From a virus: 39,103 bases of DNA. Both the position numbers and the translations under genes were made by a program. Each line of letters starts with the position of its first letter. Position 1 is the stretch's first letter. The stretch spans positions 1-39,103 of IMG/VR virus record IMGVR_UViG_3300042371_000328, one strand, 5' to 3'. Of this stretch, positions 1-6,780 are shown piece after piece. The notes beneath the pieces were generated by a model, which worked only from the letters and a program-made list of their open reading frames with translations, was not told the origin of the DNA and did no database searches.

Positions 1-955
1 CAAGCTTCTTAATAGAAGATTCAGTAATTTTAGGCGACTTGTTAACAAACTTACCATTGATTTTCTCCACGTTCCATTCGTCAGGTACCCATCCAATAGA
101 ATACAACCAGTCTTTAACTACTTCGATTGATCCGACTTTACCTTGTTCAAAGGAAATTCTACAGTAGGCTCCTTCAATAGGTCTTTCAGTTCTTCCCGAC
201 TCTTGCGGTAAATTAAAGTGTTTAACAGTGGCGACTGTATAGCACCCGTCTTTTCGCCATGCGGGTTCTTTGAATTCGTCTTTTCCATCTGTCTTGATAC
301 ACCTCATTCCGATCTTAGGTTCAAGTACCATCTCAATAGCATCTAACTTGTTGTTGATCTCTGTTAGCAGTGTTTGAGCTTTAGCCATATCAAACATCCA
401 GCCTTTAGACCTGATGTCAGCTTCAATCTTAGCAAACTCAGTTTCAACCTCGATACCTTTCTTGTACATAGGGTATTTACGAATCAAGTTAGTAGCTTCT
501 TCAGTTAATACCTTGTATACCTTAACATTGAGTTCAACATCTCGGATACAATATGTAAGCATTTCTTTACTGTAGTTATTAAACTCAGTGAATTCTAGCT
601 TAGGATAGTTTAACTTAGCACCCCATCCCTCAAGACCATGTTTATGCTCACGCCTATACTGGTTTAGTTGAGATAGGATCCATGTGTCAATCACCTTAAC
701 AGTGCTTGGTAGTTTGAATCCAAGGATATAGTCTAGTACTACTAAGTCATAACCGATAATGTTATGACCGAATACTATATCAGCCTTAGATATAAAGTCG
801 AGACCCTCAGATAAGCTTGGTAGCTCATCGTCATAGTCAGAGAATGAGTAAACATTTCCGTTGTCTGAATCAACAGCAACGAGACACCAGATCTTATTTA
901 CATCTGGAATAAAACCATTGGTCTCAATGTCTACACATAGCCTTAGTTTATTCAT
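1..955 (-). CDS. T7-like family A DNA polymerase, N-terminal part (runs off the window)
   Basis: This is the phage replicative DNA polymerase. About 318 N-terminal residues are visible and the gene continues past base 1. The N-terminal 3'-5' exonuclease domain shows motif I at D9-I-E11 (CVDIETNG), motif II around residues 63-70 (GHNIIGYD) and motif III at Y135-x3-D139 (YCIRD). Further on, a segment near residue 275 (WLYSIGWVPDEW) resembles the T7 gp5 region that leads into the polymerase domain. The palm motifs are outside the window. The ATG overlaps the end of the upstream metallopeptidase gene by 8 bases, so translation is probably coupled. Exonuclease motifs were seen directly; the polymerase assignment rests on family resemblance and on the neighbouring nucleotide-metabolism genes. 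Confidence 0.9.
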   Translation of the reverse strand, partial: MNKLRLCVDIETNGFIPDVNKIWCLVAVDSDNGNVYSFSDYDDELPSLSEGLDFISKADIVFGHNIIGYDLVVLDYILGFKLPSTVKVIDTWILSQLNQYRREHKHGLEGWGAKLNYPKLEFTEFNNYSKEMLTYCIRDVELNVKVYKVLTEEATNLIRKYPMYKKGIEVETEFAKIEADIRSKGWMFDMAKAQTLLTEINNKLDAIEMVLEPKIGMRCIKTDGKDEFKEPAWRKDGCYTVATVKHFNLPQESGRTERPIEGAYCRISFEQGKVGSIEVVKDWLYSIGWVPDEWNVEKINGKFVNKSPKITESSIKKL

Positions 956-1445
956 TAAGAATACTCCCGTAGAATGATGTGTATGGAGCCTCTAACATTC
1001 GAGCCTCCATTTCTGAGGGATCAAAGAAGTATTGCTCTCTTAAATCTTTTTTATCGTAATTTAGTTTATTAAACTTTGGTATCTTACGATTGCATAAGTA
1101 CTGGCATGCATGTACTATTTCATGGGCAAGAATGTTAACAAACTTATCCATGACAAAGTGGTTTGGAGTCCAATCATTTAAAAGTGGGTCTCTTAATTGA
1201 ATGAGAATACGTCTATCCGCATCATTGTATATAGTTAATCCCTGTTCATTACAGTTTTCTTCATATTCAATTAAGCAGATATGTACTACAAACTTTTTAT
1301 CCGTGATAGGTACTTTGAAACGTTTGCTGTAATCATTAAGGCAATCAAAGAACATTTGCCTTACGTCTTTTTCAGCATCAGGTAAACAAGCTACTGTTAC
1401 ACGGATATTCTTAGGTCTGTCATAGGTTTTCTTTGGTTTTGTCAT
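948..1445 (-). CDS. Putative zinc metallopeptidase (HEIVH motif)
   Basis: This 165-residue protein carries a zinc-binding HExxH signature, H108-E109-I-V-H112, inside a hydrophobic helix (NILAHEIVHACQYL). A downstream PSEMEA segment (E145 or E147) could supply the third zinc ligand, as in gluzincin or SprT-like enzymes. There is no signal peptide or membrane segment, so a cytoplasmic role is likely; the substrate is unknown. I place the start at the ATG at 1445 rather than the adjacent TTG at 1448; an AAAGG-like ribosome site lies upstream. The gene overlaps the polymerase start by 8 bases and the preceding small membrane protein by 26 bases. Anti-restriction or protein-processing roles are possible but unproven. 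Confidence 0.75.
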   Translation of the reverse strand: MTKPKKTYDRPKNIRVTVACLPDAEKDVRQMFFDCLNDYSKRFKVPITDKKFVVHICLIEYEENCNEQGLTIYNDADRRILIQLRDPLLNDWTPNHFVMDKFVNILAHEIVHACQYLCNRKIPKFNKLNYDKKDLREQYFFDPSEMEARMLEAPYTSFYGSILNE

Positions 1446-1620
1446 CAACTACCTTTACATTAGGTGACCCAAGTTCTTGTAGTTCTTTAGCCATTTCCAT
1501 GACCATCTCAAGGAAGTTATCGAGTTGATCGTTAAGCCCTTGAATTACTGTATGTAGGTGCCAATTGTATGCACCTAAAGCAACTAAAGTAATTGCAAGT
1601 AATGCTGTTGTTTCAGTCAT
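1420..1620 (-). CDS. Small membrane-anchored coiled-coil protein
   Basis: A 66-residue protein of unknown function. Residues 5-20 (TALLAITLVALGAYNW) form one hydrophobic segment at the N-terminus. A charged, leucine-rich helix follows (LNDQLDNFLEMVMEMAKELQEL), with a polar tail. The shape is like an Rz-type inner-membrane spanin or a membrane-tethered accessory protein, but it sits among replication genes and not in the lysis cassette, so I do not call it a spanin. It overlaps both neighbours (26 and 8 bases), which suggests coupled translation. Confidence 0.65.
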   Translation of the reverse strand: MTETTALLAITLVALGAYNWHLHTVIQGLNDQLDNFLEMVMEMAKELQELGSPNVKVVDDKTKENL

Positions 1621-2068
1621 TGTTGTATAGTCCTGTGTTAATCAGCAACATTGGATCAATGAATGCTTCGTGGAGTTGTGTGTTATTAATGATAACACCT
1701 TGGCTAGTTAAGAACTCAGTCCCTCTAGAGCATTTATAATTGTCTCTAAAAACCACTCGATGAATCCCAACAGCGTATATAAGCTTAGCGCAATCAATAC
1801 AAGGGGAAAGAGTGCTATACAAAGTAGCACCCAAAGTAGATTGATTAGAACGGGAAACCTTGGCAATTGCCTGAGTTTCTGCATGGAGAACCTCGTGTAC
1901 TTGGGTATCATTGTTAGTCCCTCTTGGTGTACCGTTGTATGAGAATGAAATGATGTTATCATCTTTGACAATGATAGCACCAACCTTACGATCTTCTGCA
2001 TACGATTGCTGAGATATTAAGTTAGCAATACGCATGTAGAATAAATCCCAATCACTTTGCGATTTCAT
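1613..2068 (-). CDS. Deoxycytidylate (dCMP) deaminase
   Basis: A 151-residue zinc-dependent deaminase that converts dCMP to dUMP, the precursor for dTMP. The zinc and catalytic motifs are plain: H62-A-E64 (LHAETQAI) and P89-C90-x2-C93 (SPCIDCAKL). Length and layout match phage and ComEB-type dCMP deaminases. It is encoded with a MazG-like enzyme and a deoxyribosyltransferase, so this operon adjusts nucleotide pools for replication. The catalytic residues are intact. A cytidine deaminase acting on nucleosides is the main alternative, but the fold and context favour dCMP. Confidence 0.92.
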   Translation of the reverse strand: MKSQSDWDLFYMRIANLISQQSYAEDRKVGAIIVKDDNIISFSYNGTPRGTNNDTQVHEVLHAETQAIAKVSRSNQSTLGATLYSTLSPCIDCAKLIYAVGIHRVVFRDNYKCSRGTEFLTSQGVIINNTQLHEAFIDPMLLINTGLYNND

Positions 2069-2213
2069 TTTCTATTTCCCTATCATAGTCATACTCAAGT
2101 TCAGCTATACTATCTAGAATATAGTGTAGCTTATACTCAAGTTCATCTGTCAGTGGAGTAAAGAAGTCAATAGTAACTCGTACTACACCTTCCTGTGCTG
2201 TATCAATTAACAT
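2052..2213 (-). CDS. Small acidic protein, unknown function
   Basis: A 53-residue reading frame from the ATG at 2213 to TGA at 2052, beginning MLIDTAQEGVVRVTIDFF. It is acidic, with a likely beta strand at the start and a Glu/Asp/Tyr-rich helix at the end. It overlaps the MazG-like gene upstream by 11 bases and the dCMP deaminase gene downstream by 17 bases, the same packing seen across this operon. No known domain was recognised; it is supported mainly by gap filling and overlap pattern. Confidence 0.6.
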   Translation of the reverse strand: MLIDTAQEGVVRVTIDFFTPLTDELEYKLHYILDSIAELEYDYDREIENEIAK

Positions 2214-2481
2214 AATAGGCTTTCCATTTTAACCATGTATTAGCTTTTTGGTTATAAGCATTCATAATGTTGTCTTCATTTAAATCTAAATCAGATATTA
2301 AATGATTAAGACAAAACATTAACTGACCCATTTCTTCTTCAAGTTTATCTCGATTACTTTCTTTACCATCAGCTGGATAGACAGTATCAAGACCAAACCT
2401 AAGTATCTTCATAATGTTTTGAGAGACCTCATTACATTCTTCAGCTGTTGTATACATTGTATACGCTTTATCAGGATTCAA
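2203..2481 (-). CDS. MazG-like nucleotide pyrophosphohydrolase
   Basis: This 92-residue all-alpha protein has the paired acidic motifs of the MazG/all-alpha NTP pyrophosphatase group. Residues 14-18 read EECNE, and residues 48-60 read EEEMGQLMFCLNH, giving the E-x2-E and E-x2-E/D type metal sites. Such enzymes hydrolyse (d)NTPs to monophosphates; in phages they are linked to pool cleaning or ppGpp lowering. It is a single-domain short form. The start is a TTG at 2481 with a strong GGAGGT ribosome site 6 bases before it; the next ATG, eight codons on, lacks such a site. It overlaps both neighbours. Confidence 0.75.
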   Translation of the reverse strand: MNPDKAYTMYTTAEECNEVSQNIMKILRFGLDTVYPADGKESNRDKLEEEMGQLMFCLNHLISDLDLNEDNIMNAYNQKANTWLKWKAYYVN

Positions 2482-2638
2482 GTGCTACCTCCTCTACTTG
2501 TACAATATAAAAACCTTCACCTGCCATGTTGATTAACAAATCTTCCTTTACAAGTTCATGAATACAAGTTTCGATATCTGCATTTGTGTCTGCATCATGC
2601 AGAATTTCAAAGCAACAAGTTACAACATACTTTTTCAT
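2471..2638 (-). CDS. Small hypothetical protein downstream of promoter motif P1
   Basis: A 55-residue protein (MKKYVVTCCFEILHDADTNA...) ending at TGA 2471. The pattern is strand, helix, strand, rich in Glu, with no recognised domain. Its ATG lies 17 bases after a promoter-like motif at 2655-2672 and is preceded by a GGAG ribosome site, so it is likely the first gene of a separate transcript reading into the MazG, deaminase and polymerase genes. It overlaps the MazG gene by 11 bases. Confidence 0.65.
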   Translation of the reverse strand: MKKYVVTCCFEILHDADTNADIETCIHELVKEDLLINMAGEGFYIVQVEEVALES

Positions 2639-2654
2639 AGGATCTCCGTGTGTA

Positions 2655-2672
2655 TCTATAAGGTACCGACTG
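2655..2672 (-). promoter_or_regulatory. Promoter-like motif P1 (minus strand)
   Basis: On the minus strand this reads CAGTCGGTACCTTATAGATA, where the last two bases are 2653-2654. It matches 17 of 20 positions of the copy at 8727 and lies 17 bases before the ATG at 2638. It falls in one of the few gaps in the left operon. It resembles a single-subunit RNA polymerase promoter ending in ATAGA. Confidence 0.7.
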
Positions 2673-2686
2673 TGGTTGTGTTGATT

Positions 2687-2890
2687 TTATTCAAGTTTAT
2701 CAGTGCTATAGTATTCGTATACTTTTTTGATTGCTCTTTTAAGCATTTCTACTCTGATATGATTTTCATATACGTCAAGACTATACAAGCTATTAGCGTA
2801 TTTAGCATCACATATTTTACTGTATGTATCTTTTAAGTTTGCACATAGAATACTGTCAGCTACTTCATCACTAACTTCAATGATTACCAT
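2687..2890 (-). CDS. Hypothetical protein, 67 aa
   Basis: A small helical protein (MVIIEVSDEVADSILCANLK...) with an N-terminal beta strand and a Lys/Tyr-rich C-terminus. No domain was recognised. It overlaps the next upstream gene by 7 bases. It ends just before promoter motif P1, so it is the last gene before the internal promoter. Confidence 0.65.
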   Translation of the reverse strand: MVIIEVSDEVADSILCANLKDTYSKICDAKYANSLYSLDVYENHIRVEMLKRAIKKVYEYYSTDKLE

Positions 2891-3144
2891 TGTTCAACCT
2901 CTAGTGGATCAATATAACCAAACCTGATTAGGCTATCTTTAACTTCTGAGGGTAACTCATATACACCATCATAGTCAATTAAGAACATTCCACGATCAAA
3001 CCATAGACCTCCTCCTGATTCGTCACCAAGTTCTTTATGTTCAAACCAACCATAGTTAGTACTAGGGCTAATTTGAATCTCATAGTTTTGACCACCTAAC
3101 TTAATAGTGAAGTCATGCTTTGTAGCATTGGGTTTAGCCGCCAT
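2884..3144 (-). CDS. Hypothetical protein, 86 aa
   Basis: A beta-rich protein with many aromatic and glycine residues (YGWFEHKELGDESGGGLWFD). Function unknown. The ATG at 3144 is preferred over the TTG at 3147 because it is an ATG and keeps an ATGA overlap with the GIY-YIG-like gene upstream; an AGGAG ribosome site lies before it. No membrane segment is seen. Confidence 0.7.
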   Translation of the reverse strand: MAAKPNATKHDFTIKLGGQNYEIQISPSTNYGWFEHKELGDESGGGLWFDRGMFLIDYDGVYELPSEVKDSLIRFGYIDPLEVEQW

Positions 3145-3758
3145 CAATTACTCCTGTTTAAGTTGTCAGACAGATTAAAGTACATAGGACTCATACGAGT
3201 CTTTAGTTGTAACAACAAGATAGTTTCTAACTCAAGCATTTCTTGATCAGTGCCATAAGCTAGAATAGTTCGAATAAACCTTGATGGGCATTCATTGTAT
3301 TCAACCATGAAGCTTTCAGATGAACACACATATCCGTCATCAGGTTTACCACGATGTTTACCGATATATTTCTTATCGGTGTCTTTGTTGATCCACATGT
3401 ATAAGAACGACTCACCTTCTTGTATATGAGCTTCTTCATCAGAGGCTAAGTATACAGTCTCTTGAGGAGTTCCATCAATGTGGTTCTGCCAGATCTCTTT
3501 AACGTAGGCTACCATAGGATCACCTTTAGGGGCTTTCCAGAATACTACAAAAGAGGGTTGCCCTTCGTTGGCACAGAGATATTCATAGACCCACTTGTTG
3601 TGGAGACCATTATATTCTTTACCTTCAATGGACACCTTGACCATTGCTTTGCCAGTACTAGAAGTATAAGTATCAACTTCATCTACAGTGCATTCATAGA
3701 TGTCGAAGAACTTATGACTTCCAGCGACAAAACGTTTAATCGTTTTGATATGATTCAT
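3144..3758 (-). CDS. GIY-YIG-like nuclease domain protein
   Basis: A 204-residue protein with two parts. Residues 1-100 are unknown and beta-rich. Residues 117-185 resemble a GIY-YIG fold: FLYMWINKDTDKKYIGKHRG gives the first strands (GIY replaced by LYM, YIG kept at 131-133), followed by DDGYVCSSESF and an ELETILLLQL helix whose E178 could be the metal-binding glutamate. Members of this family cut DNA as homing endonucleases or anti-host nucleases. The N-terminal half could direct binding. The changed first motif lowers certainty about activity. It overlaps its neighbours by 1 and 23 bases. Confidence 0.6.
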   Translation of the reverse strand: MNHIKTIKRFVAGSHKFFDIYECTVDEVDTYTSSTGKAMVKVSIEGKEYNGLHNKWVYEYLCANEGQPSFVVFWKAPKGDPMVAYVKEIWQNHIDGTPQETVYLASDEEAHIQEGESFLYMWINKDTDKKYIGKHRGKPDDGYVCSSESFMVEYNECPSRFIRTILAYGTDQEMLELETILLLQLKTRMSPMYFNLSDNLNRSN

Positions 3759-3972
3759 TAGTTGCTTTTTTGTAGTAAGTATTCATTGTATAGAATGATC
3801 CGTCTTCATCTAGATTAGAGCAGACTACAGAAGATCTTACATCAAAGCATCTACCTAGTTTAGGGTGATCTAGTACTAGTGGAATAGATGCAAATGTTAA
3901 TGTAATATCATCAAATTCAATTTTGTGAAAAGTTGCAGTACCAAAGTAATGGACTACTTTGTGTTCACTCAC
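3736..3972 (-). CDS. Hypothetical protein, 78 aa, GTG start
   Basis: A beta-rich small protein (VVHYFGTATFHKIEFDDITL). It begins with GTG at 3972 in a GTGA overlap with the DUF3310 gene, with GAAGG upstream as ribosome site. Its last seven codons overlap the GIY-YIG-like gene. No domain was recognised. Confidence 0.65.
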   Translation of the reverse strand: MSEHKVVHYFGTATFHKIEFDDITLTFASIPLVLDHPKLGRCFDVRSSVVCSNLDEDGSFYTMNTYYKKATNESYQND

Positions 3973-4370
3973 AGTACTTTACCTTCAGACTTGTACTTGA
4001 TGAGTGCTTGTAGATACCACAGAGCTTTGCCTAGCTCTTGTACTTCTTCATCTTTATTACCGCAACGCATCAGGTACTTATACACTTGACCGAACAAGTG
4101 AGCTTCAACACCTGATTTACCTTCAAGCATGTCAACCATGAGTTCCATGTATTGTTTACCTGCGGCTACGTTCTTGTAGTGTTTAGGATTGATAGCATCT
4201 GTATCATTAAACATATCAATTTCGTTATTGTATGATTCAGCAAAGGCTTCAGACCAACCTCGATCAAGTTCTTTACGTTCTTGATTGAGTAATTTTTTAG
4301 ATTGAACATCAAAGAAATCTTCATTATCCCATGATGCTAGGACTGATTTTAATTCGTTGTCTGTTAACAT
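3969..4370 (-). CDS. DUF3310 protein (nucleotide-kinase-associated phage family)
   Basis: A 133-residue protein whose C-terminal half matches the DUF3310 pattern: INPKHYK at residues 61-67, then a helix with YMELMVDMLEG, then HLFGQVYKYLMRCGNKDEEVQELGKALWYLQALI. To my knowledge a DUF3310 segment is also present in T7 gp1.7, a nucleotide kinase, but this short protein shows no P-loop, so a kinase activity is not claimed. The N-terminal half is unrelated and charged. It shares one base with the downstream end of the next gene (TAATG overlap). A role in nucleotide metabolism fits the neighbourhood. Confidence 0.75.
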   Translation of the reverse strand: MLTDNELKSVLASWDNEDFFDVQSKKLLNQERKELDRGWSEAFAESYNNEIDMFNDTDAINPKHYKNVAAGKQYMELMVDMLEGKSGVEAHLFGQVYKYLMRCGNKDEEVQELGKALWYLQALIKYKSEGKVL

Positions 4371-4612
4371 TAGTATACATCTCCGTTTAAAGTGATTTTG
4401 TTATCTTCATAAGGGGCGGCAACCCTACGATAAAACTCTAGTTTAGCTCCTTCAAGTGCGCCAACAACATCGTTGACAGATTGATAAGATGGACTTTTGT
4501 TATAGTAGTCACGAATGAATGTTGTGATTAGGAAGTTTAATTCGCCTGCACAGTGTGGTTCATACTTGAGCATGTGTGGTGATTGACGGGCTTCTTCAGT
4601 GATGTATGGCAT
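4370..4612 (-). CDS. Conserved phage protein (DUF6899-like)
   Basis: An 80-residue protein starting MPYITEEARQ and ending in LEGAKLEFYRRVAAPYEDNK plus GDVY. This combination, PYIT at the start, AGELN(F/Y) in the middle and ALEG-x-KLEFYRRV-x-PYE at the end, is a conserved phage family of unknown function that I recall as DUF6899. The protein is helical, soluble and likely a regulator or nucleotide-metabolism accessory, but that is inference from location only. Confidence 0.75.
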   Translation of the reverse strand: MPYITEEARQSPHMLKYEPHCAGELNFLITTFIRDYYNKSPSYQSVNDVVGALEGAKLEFYRRVAAPYEDNKITLNGDVY

Positions 4613-4613
4613 A

Positions 4614-4706
4614 TTAGATATTTATTTTAGGTTTACGAAAGAGTTGTGCAATTACGCACAGTGAGGCAAAACAAAGTAATCCTATCCAGATGTATTTAAT
4701 AATCAT
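4614..4706 (-). CDS. 30-aa single-pass membrane peptide
   Basis: A very small frame, MIIKYIWIGLLCFASLCVIA followed by a basic tail. It is one hydrophobic helix with positive residues after it. The ATG forms an ATGA overlap with the deoxyribosyltransferase gene, and the stop lies just before the start of the DUF6899-like gene, so it fills the gap exactly. Function unknown. Confidence 0.55.
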   Translation of the reverse strand: MIIKYIWIGLLCFASLCVIAQLFRKPKINI

Positions 4707-5110
4707 AAGTACTCCGCAAGAATTGTATCACAAGCTTTATCAACAGTAGATCTCCATTCAGTTACAAGGGACTCAAAGAAAGGATGAATTGTTGTATTGT
4801 CTTCTTTAAACGCTACAACAGGTATTTTTAATACATAAGCAGCATAGAACACTTCCATAGCAGTACCATGTTTGGGTACAGTAGGATTATTCAAGTTTGC
4901 TAAGATTAAGTCAGACTCACGGATGTCACGCAGATCAAGTTCAAATATACGTTTCATATATTTAGGTTGAAATGCATGAATACGTCTGCATGGATTAAGG
5001 ATGTTAGTTGAGTGAGCTAACATGTGTGTTGCTGTTGATCGCCAACCTTTAGCTTCTTCAGCAGACACATGTTCCATTGGACCTGCAAGATAGATTGTTC
5101 TACGTTTCAT
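4703..5110 (-). CDS. Nucleoside 2-deoxyribosyltransferase-like enzyme
   Basis: A 135-residue protein of the NDT/DNPH1 Rossmann-like family, which cleaves or transfers the N-glycosidic bond of 2'-deoxynucleosides or deoxynucleotides. Visible hallmarks are the N-terminal IYLAGPM (residues 6-12), the acidic cluster D59-LRDI-x2-SD67-LILANL, and GTAMEVFYA (82-90), whose E86 is the expected catalytic glutamate. The length is normal for the family. It probably salvages bases together with the deaminase and MazG-like enzyme nearby. A DNPH1-type deoxynucleotide hydrolase is the main alternative. Confidence 0.85.
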   Translation of the reverse strand: MKRRTIYLAGPMEHVSAEEAKGWRSTATHMLAHSTNILNPCRRIHAFQPKYMKRIFELDLRDIRESDLILANLNNPTVPKHGTAMEVFYAAYVLKIPVVAFKEDNTTIHPFFESLVTEWRSTVDKACDTILAEYL

Positions 5111-5256
5111 TTAGTTACTGTTTCTAAGTATAAACCTACGTTACCGATAGCATAACCTAAGAATGCAATGCTTAGACCTAAGCTTCCTTTAAGGAATAGA
5201 TCTATGCAGACTCCTAAGTATACTACACCGATGATTGCTATTAGTGTTGAACTCAT
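5107..5256 (-). CDS. Small membrane protein, 49 aa
   Basis: Two hydrophobic helices (LIAIIGVVYLGVCIDLFL and LGLSIAFLGYAIGNVGLYL) joined by a Lys-Gly-Ser turn. It is linked on both sides by ATGA overlaps: its stop with the deoxyribosyltransferase start and its own start with the next gene upstream. Function unknown; a two-helix inner-membrane protein is the likely form. Confidence 0.6.
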   Translation of the reverse strand: MSSTLIAIIGVVYLGVCIDLFLKGSLGLSIAFLGYAIGNVGLYLETVTK

Positions 5257-5426
5257 TTTGACAGTTCTCTCATTTTGTTTATCACTTCATTTAGCCCTTC
5301 AATTTTTAATACTCTGCAACAAGAGATAGTTATTGGATTGAATATTTTTCCGCTATCAGATTCTTCTTGTACGTCAAGATAATCATCAAAGAAACTTTTT
5401 ACTACTTTTTTTAGTTCATCATTCAT
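5253..5426 (-). CDS. Hypothetical protein, 57 aa
   Basis: An acidic helix at the start (MNDELKKVVKSFFDDYLDVQ), a short beta region with a Cys pair (ISCCRVL), and a closing helix. No domain was recognised. ATGA overlaps on both sides support it as a genuine member of the operon. Confidence 0.6.
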   Translation of the reverse strand: MNDELKKVVKSFFDDYLDVQEESDSGKIFNPITISCCRVLKIEGLNEVINKMRELSK

Positions 5427-5722
5427 AATTCTTCTATGATTTTAAGAACTTTAGAAGTAAACCAGAGACCACCTTGGGACTTAGGTCTTTGATGACGGAC
5501 AAGGTCATTGATTTTTACTTTACACCACACACGATCTTTTTTGGATAGATGTGGAGCAAGTGGTAAGGCACATGAGTGCCATCCTGGACGATGAGCATAG
5601 CCTTTTGTTTTATGATCTTCAGCAAAGTACCATACATCAGTAAGTAACTTTTGCTTACGATTAATAAACAGTGGACCATAAGTACCGTCTTTACGTTTAC
5701 GAAACAGTTTGTATGCTATCAT
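5423..5722 (-). CDS. Conserved phage protein with RPGWH motif, 99 aa
   Basis: A basic 99-residue protein. It has the conserved series MIAYKLF, GPLFINRKQKL, GYAHRPGWHSCALPLAPHLS, RVWCKVKI and RPKSQGGLWFTSKVLKIIEEL. I recognise this arrangement from many phage and bacterial genomes, without an assigned function. The paired RPGWH and QGGLW blocks and conserved His residues suggest a small nucleic-acid or ligand-binding fold. No membrane segment is seen. It couples to the next gene by an ATGA overlap. Confidence 0.7.
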   Translation of the reverse strand: MIAYKLFRKRKDGTYGPLFINRKQKLLTDVWYFAEDHKTKGYAHRPGWHSCALPLAPHLSKKDRVWCKVKINDLVRHQRPKSQGGLWFTSKVLKIIEEL

Positions 5723-5724
5723 GA

Positions 5725-5877
5725 TTAGATATCAAAGTTAACGTCAACGAGTTCCATTTCACCGGGATCATAGCCGACTTCTTCATAGACTTTGGATTCA
5801 GCTTCTTCTTCATCAATAGCACATACCCAGATTGTACGGGTAGCACTGATTTGAAAGCAGTATTCATTCATTGTCAT
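5725..5877 (-). CDS. Small acidic protein, 50 aa
   Basis: MTMNEYCFQISATRTIWVCA then a strongly acidic segment ending in TAA at 5725. The likely fold is strand, helix, strand. It starts inside the end of the Cys4 gene (14-base overlap) and stops two bases before the next start. Function unknown. Confidence 0.6.
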   Translation of the reverse strand: MTMNEYCFQISATRTIWVCAIDEEEAESKVYEEVGYDPGEMELVDVNFDI

Positions 5878-6169
5878 CACCTTTTTTGTATGGTCGATAG
5901 ATATACAGAGAACATTGTTTAGCAGTACAGTTGGTTATGTCTGTACGAATACCTCCTACACAGTCATTACAAAAGTTTTTGATAGCTTGCATTGGTGAAG
6001 TACGTTTTTGAGCTTTCTTTAACTCTTGTTCTTCATTCCATGCTTCAAGGAACTTACCACCTTTCTTTACAGCATAGGCTTTTTCTTTACGCCACTGTTC
6101 AAGAGCTGCTTTGCCCTTGGCTAGTACTTCTGGATTCATTGAGCGTTTCTTTTTTACGGAGTTCATCAT
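5864..6169 (-). CDS. Small protein with C-terminal Cys4 zinc-binding module
   Basis: A 101-residue basic protein. The N-terminal two thirds is a Lys/Glu-rich helix. The C-terminal part has C67-x2-C70 (NFCNDCVGG) and C81-x4-C86 (NCTAKQCSLYIYRPY). This zinc knuckle with LYIYRPY occurs in many phage proteins of unknown function and may bind DNA or a host protein. The ATG pair at 6169 overlaps the upstream gene by 71 bases; a start at M11 (6139) would shorten the overlap and is possible. Confidence 0.65.
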   Translation of the reverse strand: MMNSVKKKRSMNPEVLAKGKAALEQWRKEKAYAVKKGGKFLEAWNEEQELKKAQKRTSPMQAIKNFCNDCVGGIRTDITNCTAKQCSLYIYRPYKKGDDNE

Positions 6170-6332
6170 TGAGTTCCATGTTCATTGTTGTACATATTCT
6201 AGCTGCTTCACTTGGGAATAGATAGCATACAGCGTCTTCAAGCTTGATATTACGACCTGCTACACAATAGTAGGCTCGATCATAGCCTTGTTTTACGAAG
6301 ACAAAGTAGCCGTTAGACTCTGGTTGGTTCAC
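6099..6332 (-). CDS. Hypothetical protein, 77 aa
   Basis: The first half is a compact aromatic-rich fold (GYFVFVKQGYDRAYYCVAG). The second half is helical and then a Ser/Gln-rich tail, where the gene overlaps the Cys4 gene by 71 bases. The tail may carry little constraint of its own. It overlaps the next gene upstream by 4 bases. No domain was recognised. Confidence 0.55.
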   Translation of the reverse strand: MNQPESNGYFVFVKQGYDRAYYCVAGRNIKLEDAVCYLFPSEAARICTTMNMELNDELRKKETLNESRSTSQGQSSS

Positions 6333-6772
6333 GATACACGTACCTCGAATGTTATGTTGTCTTTGATTGTTTCGCTAACAAGTTCTTCAAGCAGAGATCT
6401 ATCAAGGTTAGAACTGATACGATCTTCCCAATCGATTTGATCATCGTAGTCAGTGATATCAAATTCATCTGCCATATATTGATCAATAGCTGTACTGATA
6501 CGTTCATTTACGATTTCTTCAACACGTACTGCAAGGACATCATCAAGGTATTTAGTAACAACAGATTCGATAGATGTGAACTTGTCTGGGTGATACACAT
6601 TATCAATTTGTTTTGCAATTGTGTTAATCATACAACGAACAGCTACGTCAACTCCTGCACGTTCACTGTTTGAGATACCTGCCATTACACTGTTTAGGTA
6701 TGAGAAAGATTCATCAAGGTTTTCATGTGTAGTAAACAGGTTACTACGATATTCACTTAAGGGATTTTGCAT
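6329..6772 (-). CDS. Hypothetical acidic helical protein, 147 aa
   Basis: An acidic protein, mostly helical, with a run of Asp/Glu near residues 103-117 (DEFDITDYDDQIDWEDR). No catalytic motif is seen. The high negative charge could mark a DNA mimic or a partner-binding protein, but nothing specific supports that. It sits in the operon with an ATGA overlap downstream. Confidence 0.65.
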   Translation of the reverse strand: MQNPLSEYRSNLFTTHENLDESFSYLNSVMAGISNSERAGVDVAVRCMINTIAKQIDNVYHPDKFTSIESVVTKYLDDVLAVRVEEIVNERISTAIDQYMADEFDITDYDDQIDWEDRISSNLDRSLLEELVSETIKDNITFEVRVS

Positions 6773-6780
6773 ATAGTCTT

